Below are positions 1-5,259 of a stretch of DNA of 13,810 nucleotides, piece after piece; positions within the stretch are counted from its first letter, which is position 1, and each line of letters begins with the position of its first letter. The stretch comes from Candidatus Nanoarchaeia archaeon (GTDB lineage Archaea > Nanoarchaeota > Nanoarchaeia > SCGC-AAA011-G17 > JAFCDX01). The notes under the pieces are model-generated. The model saw nothing but the letters and a program-made list of their open reading frames with translations. It was not told the DNA's origin and did not search any database. The translations under genes and the position numbers were made by a program. Location: contig JAQUND010000036.1 of the NCBI GenBank assembly GCA_028717785.1, positions 1-13,810 of the forward strand, read 5' to 3'.

Positions 1-224
1 ATGCTAGTACCTAAACCACGATCATATTTTGTATAAGTTAAAGCTTGACCTGCTCTTCTTCTAGAATTTGATTTATCTTCGAACTCACGCCATTCTTGAC
101 CAAAATCAACCATTCTTTCTTCAACAATTAATCCACAACTTCTGCAAGAAATCTCACCTTTGTCTTTATTGATACTTAAATTTGTACTTCCACATTCAGG
201 ACATTTTTTAATATAATTTGGCAT
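1..224 (-). CDS. tfb: Transcription initiation factor B (TFB/TFIIB), N-terminal part, cut by window edge
   Basis: Archaeal general transcription factor that binds TBP-TATA complexes and recruits RNA polymerase. The 74 visible codons encode the N-terminal zinc ribbon, with C8-x2-C11 and C27-x2-C30, followed by the acidic/aromatic linker and the B-reader region (RAGQALTYTKYDRGLGTS, residues 57-74). That region matches the family pattern R-x-G-x-x-LTYT-x-x-D-x-GL. The two cyclin-fold core repeats lie outside the window. The ATG at 222-224 is chosen because GGTGG (233-237 on the complement) lies 8 nt upstream, a good Shine-Dalgarno match, and because the zinc ribbon starts at its usual distance from the N terminus. 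The gene therefore has a leader, unlike several neighbours. Identification is firm; which TFB paralogue it is cannot be told. Confidence 0.95.
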   Translation of the reverse strand, partial: MPNYIKKCPECGSTNLSINKDKGEISCRSCGLIVEERMVDFGQEWREFEDKSNSRRRAGQALTYTKYDRGLGTS

Positions 225-232
225 GGTTTTTA

Positions 233-237
233 CCACC
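233..237 (-). promoter_or_regulatory. Shine-Dalgarno site of tfb
   Basis: GGTGG on the complement, 8 nt before the ATG of tfb. It matches part of the archaeal anti-SD complement (AGGAGGTGATC) and fixes the start codon. Confidence 0.6.
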
Positions 238-254
238 GGCTAATTCTATAACAA

Positions 255-290
255 GGTTTATAAATATAACTATTAAGTAGTATATAAACC
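255..290 (-). promoter_or_regulatory. tfb promoter region with inverted repeat of TATA-like arms
   Basis: On the complement, TTTATATA (281-288) is a TATA box that would start transcription near 259-263, giving a leader of about 35 nt that contains the GGTGG site. A second TATA-like stretch, TTTATAAA, lies at 257-264. The ends form a perfect 8-bp inverted repeat: GGTTTATA at 255-262 and TATAACC-type arm TATAAACC at 283-290. This may be two competing TATA boxes or a dimeric regulator site. No transcription data are available. Confidence 0.45.
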
Positions 291-388
291 TATCTATTTT
301 AATAGCTATGTCTTCCAAATATACATTCTACCATCGAAATATTTAAAAATTAAAATTATAGGTTTTGGCAGGACATTTTAGAATAAAT

Positions 389-952
389 TTAATCTAAATA
401 ACTTATATTACAATTTTCTTGAATCCAACTTCTATAATTAGGTTCACAATAAGGATTACTTTCTTTTTCTACAGCAGGGAAACAATCAACACCTTTTACT
501 TCTGGACATTTATCCTCCTTAGATTCATTATCTGAAGCAAGAGTTCCATAAATAGGGTTTGAAATTGCAAAAATATTAGGATTGTTAACTAATTTTATTA
601 ATCCTTTTTTACTAATATGTCCAGAAAACCATCTTCCTATTATAGACTTTTTATCAAGTTTAAATTCATCTTCTGATAATTTATCTAAAATATTATCTTG
701 GATTTTCAGACTTTCATTTTTTAACTCTAAATATTTACTAAAGTTTCTCTTTCCAGATGGTTCTGATTGTTGTGATGAAAGAGCATTTAATGTAACAAAA
801 ACATCAACAAATTTCCCACTATCCAATGTTTCAATAGAAATATTATCAAGATTTACTTTATTATTAAAATAGATATTTTTAATATTATTTCTATTACATC
901 CAGCTATCAAAACAAGCAAAAGAACTAACCCTATTATAAAATATTTTATCAT
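389..952 (-). CDS. Putative lipoprotein with a free-standing subtilase-propeptide-like (inhibitor I9-like) core
   Basis: Protein of 187 residues. Residues 4-17 form a hydrophobic signal followed by a lipobox, I16-A-G-C19, so the mature protein is probably lipid-anchored on the outer face of the membrane. Residues about 40-135 look like the alpha/beta propeptide fold of subtilases. There is a beta strand (FVDVFVTLNAL) and then FSGHISKKGLIKLVNNPNI (109-127), which resembles the typical 'F-x-G-x-lt-x-x-g-l-x-x-L-x-x-nP-x-V' ending of I9 propeptides. No peptidase domain follows. The C-terminal tail (149-187) holds four cysteines (149, 157, 169, 181) and a YRSWIQENC segment. A TATA box centred 25 nt upstream suggests a leaderless mRNA. 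The I9 resemblance is pattern recognition, not a search result; the lipoprotein call is firmer. Confidence 0.6.
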   Translation of the reverse strand: MIKYFIIGLVLLLVLIAGCNRNNIKNIYFNNKVNLDNISIETLDSGKFVDVFVTLNALSSQQSEPSGKRNFSKYLELKNESLKIQDNILDKLSEDEFKLDKKSIIGRWFSGHISKKGLIKLVNNPNIFAISNPIYGTLASDNESKEDKCPEVKGVDCFPAVEKESNPYCEPNYRSWIQENCNISYLD

Positions 953-972
953 ATAAAACCTAAGAATCTATA

Positions 973-980
973 CTTTAAAA
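973..980 (-). promoter_or_regulatory. TATA box of the lipoprotein gene
   Basis: TTTTAAAG on the complement, centred about 25 nt before the ATG at 952. This spacing implies a leaderless transcript. Confidence 0.45.
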
Positions 981-1016
981 AGATTGTCCAATATTCAAAA
1001 ATAAGTTTAAAGATAG

Positions 1017-1025
1017 TTTTATAAG
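1017..1025 (+). promoter_or_regulatory. TATA box of the bPH2 membrane protein gene
   Basis: TTTTATAAG centred about 27 nt before the ATG at 1048. No Shine-Dalgarno sequence lies in between, so the mRNA is probably leaderless. It is divergent from the lipoprotein promoter within the same 95-bp intergenic region. Confidence 0.5.
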
Positions 1026-1047
1026 TTTGTTTGTAAATTAAATAAAT

Positions 1048-1578
1048 ATGACAAATAATAGTTTACACCCTGGAGCCAGATGGTTATTTAGAATTAATGG
1101 TATACTAAGATTAATAGGTATTTTATTTTTCTTGAGTCTTTTTTCTATGGTTGGGATTATTAGATTAATCAATAATTTTCCATCCGCTGGAGAAACCATT
1201 TTATCTAACTTCATTGTAATATTTATTATATTATTATTTATCTTTTTAATTTTACTTGAAGTTTATGCAAGAATGGCTTATAATAGATTTTTTTATGAGT
1301 TTACTCCAACAAATTTAAGAACTGAAAAAGGAATTATATGGAAAACTTATTCTAATATTCCGTATGAAAGGATTCAAAATGTAGATATTCAAAGAGGGGT
1401 TATAGCTAGGATTTTTGGTTTTAGTACTATAATGATTCAAACTGCTGGTTATTCTATGCCTTACAAAAGTTTTTGGAATAGAACAAGTGAAGGATATATC
1501 CCAGCAGTATCAACAGAATATGCTGAAAAGATAAGAGAATTTTTAATGAAAAAAATTGGTAAAAAAGAAGGGATTTAA
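1048..1578 (+). CDS. Membrane-anchored bPH2 (DUF304/YdbS-like) domain protein
   Basis: Protein of 176 residues. Two hydrophobic segments (about 17-42 and 52-73) form a membrane hairpin. A bacterial-PH-like domain follows (about 78-170) with family hallmarks: YEFTPTNLRTEKGIIWK, then NIPYERIQNVDIQRGVIARI and FGFSTIMIQTAG, matching the bPH_2 pattern 'T-x-x-r-l-x-x-x-x-G-x-x-x-x-x-x-x-x-i-p-x-x-r-I-q-x-v-x-v-x-q-x-x-l-x-R-l-f-G'. Family members are small membrane proteins of unknown biochemical function, often linked to envelope physiology. Members frequently occur beside a second, longer bPH2 protein; none is seen here. It is transcribed alone from a TATA-proximal start. Confidence 0.85.
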   Translation: MTNNSLHPGARWLFRINGILRLIGILFFLSLFSMVGIIRLINNFPSAGETILSNFIVIFIILLFIFLILLEVYARMAYNRFFYEFTPTNLRTEKGIIWKTYSNIPYERIQNVDIQRGVIARIFGFSTIMIQTAGYSMPYKSFWNRTSEGYIPAVSTEYAEKIREFLMKKIGKKEGI

Positions 1579-1579
1579 T

Positions 1580-1594
1580 CTTATTAAGAATAAG
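1580..1594 (+). terminator. Weak hairpin after the bPH2 gene
   Basis: CTTATT-AAG-AATAAG, a 6-bp perfect stem directly after the stop codon, followed by T-rich sequence (1595-1640). The 155-bp region 1579-1733 between two convergent genes holds nothing else I can identify. The AT-only character of the stem makes a terminator role tentative. Confidence 0.25.
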
Positions 1595-1733
1595 TTCCAT
1601 TATTTTCTAAACATATATTTATAACTATTTTAGTATCAGATCTATTAGCCCAACTATTTTGTAGATAGTGAAGAATTCTTATTACATTTAAATAAAATAA
1701 TAAATAAAAAATAGTTATTTAATAATTATTATC

Positions 1734-1985
1734 TTAAGTTGTATTAAAAATGTATTCTATACTTTTATTGATATTTTTATCATCCTGGCTAATATTCATT
1801 ATTTTATCTATTTTTTCCATAACTATTGAAACATTTCCCATAGCATTATCTGAATCTTTATTAAATTCTTTATAACTATAGTTAGTTATATTTAATGGTT
1901 CATCATACCATGATTTATTTATAATTATAAACAATAATAAAACTCCAAATATTTTTAATAAATCTTTAAATAGACTATTTTTCAT
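1734..1985 (-). CDS. Small single-span membrane protein of unknown function
   Basis: Protein of 83 residues, not recognised. Residues about 8-23 (LLKIFGVLLLFIIINK) form a signal anchor or signal peptide. The remainder is a short polar region rich in Asn, Asp and Lys without cysteines. The gene is supported by the best Shine-Dalgarno site in the window (GGAGGA, 1992-1997 on the complement, about 6 nt before the ATG) and by a plausible TATA box further upstream. Having a leader and strong SD sets it apart from its leaderless neighbours and suggests separate control. It could be an orphan small envelope protein; no function is offered. Confidence 0.6.
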   Translation of the reverse strand: MKNSLFKDLLKIFGVLLLFIIINKSWYDEPLNITNYSYKEFNKDSDNAMGNVSIVMEKIDKIMNISQDDKNINKSIEYIFNTT

Positions 1986-1991
1986 TTTTAT

Positions 1992-1997
1992 TCCTCC
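1992..1997 (-). promoter_or_regulatory. Strong Shine-Dalgarno site of the small membrane protein gene
   Basis: GGAGGA on the complement, 6 nt before the ATG at 1985. It decides the start and argues the small reading frame is genuine. Confidence 0.65.
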
Positions 1998-2007
1998 ATT
2001 TTTTAGT

Positions 2008-2078
2008 TTATCAACTATTAACTAACCCCAGAAAAAATTTTCTCATTTACTCTTAAATTATAGTTGATAATTTTTATA
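2008..2078 (-). promoter_or_regulatory. Promoter with 11-bp inverted repeat upstream of the small membrane protein gene
   Basis: TATAAAAA on the complement (2071-2078) would place the transcription start near 2048-2050. The arms TTATCAACTAT (2008-2018) and ATAGTTGATAA (2060-2070) are perfect reverse complements separated by 41 nt. One touches the TATA box and the other lies in the leader. Placement on both sides of the predicted start fits a two-site operator. An RNA hairpin is less likely, because the distal arm would be untranscribed from this TATA box. The rest of the 195-bp gap 1986-2180 shows nothing identifiable. Confidence 0.45.
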
Positions 2079-2180
2079 ATCATTGCTGATTTAAAAAACT
2101 TATGCAATATGGCTACAAACTGTCTATTTAGCTACAAAAGAGATTTTAGTACATATATTACAGTATTTAGTATTTTTAGC

Positions 2181-3335
2181 TCATTCAGAAATAGCATCTA
2201 TATGCTTACAAGTCCTTCTTTCAACTTTTCCAGGTTTTACTCTAAATTGATAATCTTCACAAGTACAAGAATATTCTATTTCCCCATTATTTCTTATCCT
2301 AGTTACTTTATGCATTAATCCAGTTCTACTAGAACTTGAAACTATTACTTCACCCTTAACTGGTTTTTCTTTAAGTAAATCATAAATTTTTTTTAAATCT
2401 TCAGAATTAGTATTATCTAATTGTATGCAAACTCTTTCTTCTAAATTTTCATGTTCCAACCCTAAATTTAAAGCTCTTGTTAATAAACCAAGATTATGTC
2501 TTATAATTCTATCATCATTATTTACTTCTATATCTGGGATTCCAATAAAATCAACCAGTAATACATTTTCGGGAATTGAACTTAAAGGATAATTATGACC
2601 ATTCAATTCTACACTTGAACATAAATTTATAATATTATTACGTGTTTTTTTATAAGGATTTAAAGTAAAAGTTTCAAAAGATTCTCTTGGTATGGGTTCA
2701 AATACAAAAGCTGCATCAGATTCACTAAACAAATAAGTATTTGTTCTTTTTACATTGGCTAAAGTATATCTTTTAATCATTTGATCAAGTCTTTCAGATT
2801 TTGGTTGAAAATATAAAGGCATATTCATAAATGATAATTGATATACCCAATCCTTTTCTATATCTCTTAATTTTCTAAAAGAATTAACTTTTTGTTGATC
2901 TTCAGGATAAGAGTTTAAAATAGATTTTTGTTTGTAAACTGGTCTTTCTGGATATCTTGATTTAGGATTTTTTTCAGAATCTAAAATAAATCTTCTAAAT
3001 AAAGGACCTTGTGTTGCTGGATTACTAGAATTAATATATTTATATAATAAATTTCCAGTATAAATATTTTCTTTAGTTGCAGCTATTAATTTATCTACAA
3101 ATAAAGCACCATTCATAGTATTGGTATGTAATTGAATTAAAATTTTATTATTTGGATTTATTCTTGGATCTAATTCACAATAAATTTGTTTATCTCTTAA
3201 TAGATTTAAAGTTCTTATATTATCAGTTTTACCTTTAAATTTATATTCTGGTTCTATTAAAGAAAAATCTCCTGTTTTAGAAAGTATATTATAAACACTT
3301 TCTTTCATACTTAATAATTGGTTTTTATAATTCAT
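2181..3335 (-). CDS. SWIM zinc-finger protein of unknown function
   Basis: Protein of 384 residues. The only recognisable domain is a C-terminal SWIM zinc finger, C357-x-C359-x16-C376-x-H378, which ends six residues before the C terminus. SWIM fingers bind DNA or protein and occur in MULE transposases, SWI2/SNF2 proteins and Rad51-paralogue partners. The long N-terminal part (1-345) matches nothing I know. It has a predicted hydrophobic strand LLVDFIGIPDIE and scattered basic-aromatic stretches. There is no signal peptide, so it is cytosolic. Its ATG lies 8 nt after the rps8e stop, so the two are co-transcribed from the rps8e promoter, which would give high expression. A nucleic-acid or ribosome-linked role is only inferred from that context. 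Confidence 0.75.
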   Translation of the reverse strand: MNYKNQLLSMKESVYNILSKTGDFSLIEPEYKFKGKTDNIRTLNLLRDKQIYCELDPRINPNNKILIQLHTNTMNGALFVDKLIAATKENIYTGNLLYKYINSSNPATQGPLFRRFILDSEKNPKSRYPERPVYKQKSILNSYPEDQQKVNSFRKLRDIEKDWVYQLSFMNMPLYFQPKSERLDQMIKRYTLANVKRTNTYLFSESDAAFVFEPIPRESFETFTLNPYKKTRNNIINLCSSVELNGHNYPLSSIPENVLLVDFIGIPDIEVNNDDRIIRHNLGLLTRALNLGLEHENLEERVCIQLDNTNSEDLKKIYDLLKEKPVKGEVIVSSSSRTGLMHKVTRIRNNGEIEYSCTCEDYQFRVKPGKVERRTCKHIDAISE

Positions 3336-3343
3336 TAAAAATT

Positions 3344-3721
3344 TTAAATTAAAATACCGTTAAGATTACCTTCTTGACCAGGTCTACTTGTAATTTTAAC
3401 CTTCCCCATATCAGTTTCCACCACTGTTCCCTTAGTCATTATATTTCTTCTAACATAATGTCTGTTTGCTGGGTTTTCAAGAATAGTTTTAATTTTAGCT
3501 AATTTATATTTTTTTGATTTTTTATCATAAACATTAATTGTATCTGCTCTTAACAATCTTAATTTAAGTTTTCCGGAAGTTATTCTTACTATTTGTTTTT
3601 TTAATTTATCTAAACCTGTTAAAGTTGGTTCTGAAGCTAAATCTGATAATCTTTTCTTTCTAAAATCAACGTATCTTCCACCAGTACTTTTTCTGTGTGG
3701 TCTTGTTTTTGTTCTTGCCAT
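3344..3721 (-). CDS. rps8e: Small-subunit ribosomal protein S8e
   Basis: Protein of 125 residues, full length for archaeal S8e. It begins with the basic ARTKTRPHRKSTGGRY segment and ends with the family signature region, residues 83-125: NPANRHYVRRNIMTKG, then ETDMGKVKITSRPGQEG. It is a component of the archaeal/eukaryotic 30S/40S subunit that binds 16S rRNA and is absent from bacteria. The ATG at 3721 sits about 25 nt from a TATA box without a Shine-Dalgarno site, so translation is probably leaderless. It is the first gene of a two-gene transcript with the SWIM protein and is divergent from the LSm/L37e operon. Identification is firm. Confidence 0.97.
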   Translation of the reverse strand: MARTKTRPHRKSTGGRYVDFRKKRLSDLASEPTLTGLDKLKKQIVRITSGKLKLRLLRADTINVYDKKSKKYKLAKIKTILENPANRHYVRRNIMTKGTVVETDMGKVKITSRPGQEGNLNGILI

Positions 3722-3740
3722 AGCCTAAGCTTAAAATTAG

Positions 3741-3751
3741 TATTTTAAAAA
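3741..3751 (-). promoter_or_regulatory. TATA box of rps8e
   Basis: TTTTTAAAATA on the complement, centred about 25 nt before the rps8e ATG. It implies a leaderless message. Confidence 0.45.
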
Positions 3752-3780
3752 CTTTTCTATTGTTTTACATAACCGAATAG

Positions 3781-3788
3781 TTTATATA
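3781..3788 (+). promoter_or_regulatory. TATA box of the LSm-L37e operon
   Basis: TTTATATA, with predicted transcription start near 3811. A GTG codon and a GTGAT Shine-Dalgarno-like sequence coincide at that position. It lies back to back with the rps8e promoter. Confidence 0.55.
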
Positions 3789-3819
3789 TCGATAAAAACC
3801 CAAAATTTTAGTGATTAAC

Positions 3820-4044
3820 ATGGAAATGGATAGACCATTAGATGCATTAAACAATGCGAGAAATAAGAAAGTTATTATAGAACTTAAAAATGGAAAACAA
3901 TTAGTTGGAATTTTAAAGGCATTTGATATTCATATAAATACAGTTCTTGACGAAACTGAAGAACGTGAGGGTGGAGAATTAAAGAGAAAACTTGGTCATG
4001 CCTTCGTAAGAGGGGATACTATAGTTTTGATTTCTACAGCTTAA
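3820..4044 (+). CDS. Archaeal Sm-like (LSm/SmAP) RNA-binding protein
   Basis: Protein of 74 residues from the ATG at 3820. It forms the usual heptameric ring that binds U-rich RNA. The Sm1 motif runs from [26 protein letters not shown], broken here as [10 protein letters not shown] and [14 protein letters not shown], with the D-x-H-x-N uridine-binding residues. The Sm2 motif is [11 protein letters not shown] near the end. The RPLDALN N-terminal helix is typical. The start is uncertain: an in-frame GTG at 3811 is exactly where the TATA box would start transcription (leaderless, 77 residues). However, GTGAT at 3811-3815 also looks like a Shine-Dalgarno sequence correctly spaced for the ATG at 3820, which I prefer. 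It is followed after 1 nt by L37e, a pairing conserved in many archaea. Confidence 0.95.
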   Translation: MEMDRPLDALNNARNKKVIIELKNGKQLVGILKAFDIHINTVLDETEEREGGELKRKLGHAFVRGDTIVLISTA

Positions 4045-4045
4045 A

Positions 4046-4222
4046 ATGACAAAAGGAACACCAGCAATGGGTGAGAAGTCTGGTAAAAAGAGTCTCATCA
4101 AATGTAGACGTTGTGGAAGAAAAAGTTACCATATTAGAAAGAAAAAATGTGCTTCTTGTGGATTTGGTAAATCTAGTAAAATGAGAATTTACAACTGGCA
4201 AAATAAAAGAAAAAAGAAGTAA
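4046..4222 (+). CDS. rpl37e: Large-subunit ribosomal protein L37e
   Basis: Protein of 58 residues starting MTKGTPAMG, the invariant L37e opening (usually MTKGTPSxG). It has a zinc ribbon C20-x2-C23-x11-C35-x2-C38 ([20 protein letters not shown]) and the conserved MRIYNW segment before a basic tail. It is a 50S/60S component found in archaea and eukaryotes and contacts 23S rRNA. The ATG lies 1 nt after the LSm stop codon (TAA-A-ATG), so translation is probably coupled. The length is normal. Identification is firm despite the small size. Confidence 0.96.
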   Translation: MTKGTPAMGEKSGKKSLIKCRRCGRKSYHIRKKKCASCGFGKSSKMRIYNWQNKRKKK

Positions 4223-4240
4223 TGATTTCTAAACAAAAGA

Positions 4241-4248
4241 TATAAAAG
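4241..4248 (+). promoter_or_regulatory. TATA box of the tRNA gene
   Basis: TATAAAAG lies about 30 nt before the first base of the tRNA. It would allow transcription to start just upstream of the mature 5' end, though read-through from rpl37e is also possible. Confidence 0.4.
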
Positions 4249-4274
4249 GAATTAATCTAATTACAATTATATTT

Positions 4275-4373
4275 GCGAGAGTGCCGGAGCGGTCAAACGG
4301 GATAGGCTTAGGTAATAATTTTAAGAAACCTATTAGCTTAGTGCTTACGCAGGTTCGAATCCTGTCTCTCGCA
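4275..4373 (+). tRNA. tRNA-Leu(UAG), interrupted by a 15-nt intron
   Basis: The acceptor stem GCGAGAG/CTCTCGC (4275-4281 / 4366-4372) pairs perfectly, with A4373 as discriminator base, typical of Leu. CCA is not encoded. Other parts are a D stem CCG/CGG with GG at 4291-4292, an anticodon stem ATAGG/CCTAT (4302-4306 / 4329-4333), and a T arm GCAGG-TTCGAAT-CCTGT (4349-4365). The long variable region (4334-4348) makes it class II. Between the anticodon stem halves there are 22 nt instead of 7. Removing 15 nt at the canonical 37/38 site gives the loop CTTAGGA with anticodon TAG (4309-4311). Serine is excluded by the anticodon. Confidence 0.93.
4313..4327 (+). other. tRNA intron with minimal bulge-helix-bulge motif
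   Basis: Intron TAATAATTTTAAGAA. The exon sequence CUUA (4307-4310) pairs with intron UAAG (4322-4325) as the 4-bp central helix. It is flanked by 3-nt bulges GGU (4311-4313) and AAA (4326-4328), and each is cut after its second base, giving a join between 4312 and 4328. Only 8 nt (4314-4321) close the inner end: at most two A-U pairs and a 4-nt loop. This is the geometry recognised by the archaeal tRNA-splicing endonuclease. Confidence 0.85.
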
Positions 4374-4394
4374 TGTCATTCTAATTAGTTTATT

Positions 4395-4955
4395 TTAATA
4401 AAGAACTTTTTTAATTTTAAAATTATTAGTTAATTTTTTTATTGATTCTATAAAAATATTTTCATATTGGGGGAATATTTCAATTAATCCCGGACTAAGT
4501 AAATTTCCTCCATACTTTTTAAGTAATCCATATTTTCCGTTCTTTCCATTAAGCATATAATTAAATTTTATTTTTTCTTTCTTTTTCATATTTTTTAAAG
4601 AATAATATATCTGAATTTTTGGATTTAATCCCAATTTTTTTGAAAAATAATCTTTAGAAATTAAACTTTTTCCATAAAATAAAATATTTTCTTTAGTAAA
4701 ATTAGATTCATCAAAAAAAGAATATATATCAAAAGATTTTATATGTATAGGTAAATTTGAAATTTTTTGAAGTTGCATTTTTATTAATTGAGCTTGATCT
4801 AATTGTTCTTTTAAGGATATTGATTTAAAAATAATTGCTATATCTATATCATTAGGTTTATTATTTTCTATAACTGATGATCCAAATTGAATAATATCAA
4901 AAATATCTTGATTATAATTCAATTTTAGTTTTTCTTGCCATAAATTTTGTATCAT
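4395..4955 (-). CDS. Minimal nucleotidyltransferase (MNT/NTase-fold) protein paired with HEPN-like partner
   Basis: Protein of 186 residues. The N-terminal nucleotidyltransferase core has the diagnostic G25-S26-S27 followed by D36-I-D38 (FGSSVIENNKPNDIDIAIIF), which bind the nucleotide and Mg2+. The third carboxylate expected on the next core strand is not obvious: that strand reads LPIHIKSFDI, with His/Lys where many members have Asp. The C-terminal half is longer than in a minimal antitoxin. It contains a Gly-rich segment (LNGKNGKYGLLKKYGG, about 136-151) that I cannot name. It is the second gene of a pair and overlaps the HEPN-like gene by 44 nt. In such pairs the NTase usually acts as antitoxin, often by AMPylating the HEPN protein; that role here is inferred. 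Confidence 0.8.
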   Translation of the reverse strand: MIQNLWQEKLKLNYNQDIFDIIQFGSSVIENNKPNDIDIAIIFKSISLKEQLDQAQLIKMQLQKISNLPIHIKSFDIYSFFDESNFTKENILFYGKSLISKDYFSKKLGLNPKIQIYYSLKNMKKKEKIKFNYMLNGKNGKYGLLKKYGGNLLSPGLIEIFPQYENIFIESIKKLTNNFKIKKVLY

Positions 4956-5259
4956 TTTTTATAATCTCCGCTAATTCTTTAGTCATAATTTGAACATAAC
5001 TATCTTGATAAAAAGGAAAATCTTTATCTAAAATATTATAAATATCTGGAAATTTATTCTCAACTATTCTAAATCTTTCTGTGTGTGAAGAAGGGGTATT
5101 ATTTGTACTTTGCAAAATATATAAATCTATCAAAGCAATAAGAGATTTAAAATATAAAACAACAGCAGAATTATATCTTTCTTTTTTAAATTCATCTTCT
5201 GCTGATTCAAAATACTCTCTAGCCGATTTTTCTAATATTTGTTTTTTTATATCATTCAT
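4912..5259 (-). CDS. HEPN-like helical protein, putative partner/toxin of the downstream nucleotidyltransferase
   Basis: Protein of 115 residues, predicted all-alpha. Residues about 8-50 resemble the first helices of HEPN domains: A-x-EYFESAEDEF, then RYNSAVVLYFKSLIALIDLYIL. Next come SSHTERF (57-63) and a final helix around YQDSYVQIMTKELAEII. The RNase signature R-x4-6-H is not visible; only H59-x-x-R62 in reverse order. The protein may therefore be a non-nucleolytic HEPN, or use other residues. The ATG at 5259 is directly preceded by CTAGGT and lies about 27 nt from a TATA box, implying a leaderless transcript. Promoter repeats suggest autoregulation. The HEPN assignment rests on pattern and on the adjacent NTase. 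Confidence 0.65.
   Translation of the reverse strand: MNDIKKQILEKSAREYFESAEDEFKKERYNSAVVLYFKSLIALIDLYILQSTNNTPSSHTERFRIVENKFPDIYNILDKDFPFYQDSYVQIMTKELAEIIKNDTKFMARKTKIEL

Noticed and set aside
225..388. Possible C/D box small RNA between tfb and the lipoprotein gene
   Set aside because: No convincing C and D box pair at the right spacing on either strand; the region is adequately explained as promoter and 3' flank.
582..872. Plus-strand open frame within the lipoprotein gene
   Set aside because: Opposite-strand shadow of an AT-rich gene, with no promoter, SD or recognisable protein; the same applies to plus-strand frames at 2064-2318, 5081-5320, 8893-9081 and 9580-9771.
4275..4373. Reading the class II tRNA as tRNA-Ser or as a tRNA with an abnormal anticodon loop
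   Set aside because: The anticodon stem closes perfectly around a bulge-helix-bulge intron, leaving anticodon UAG, and discriminator A supports leucine.
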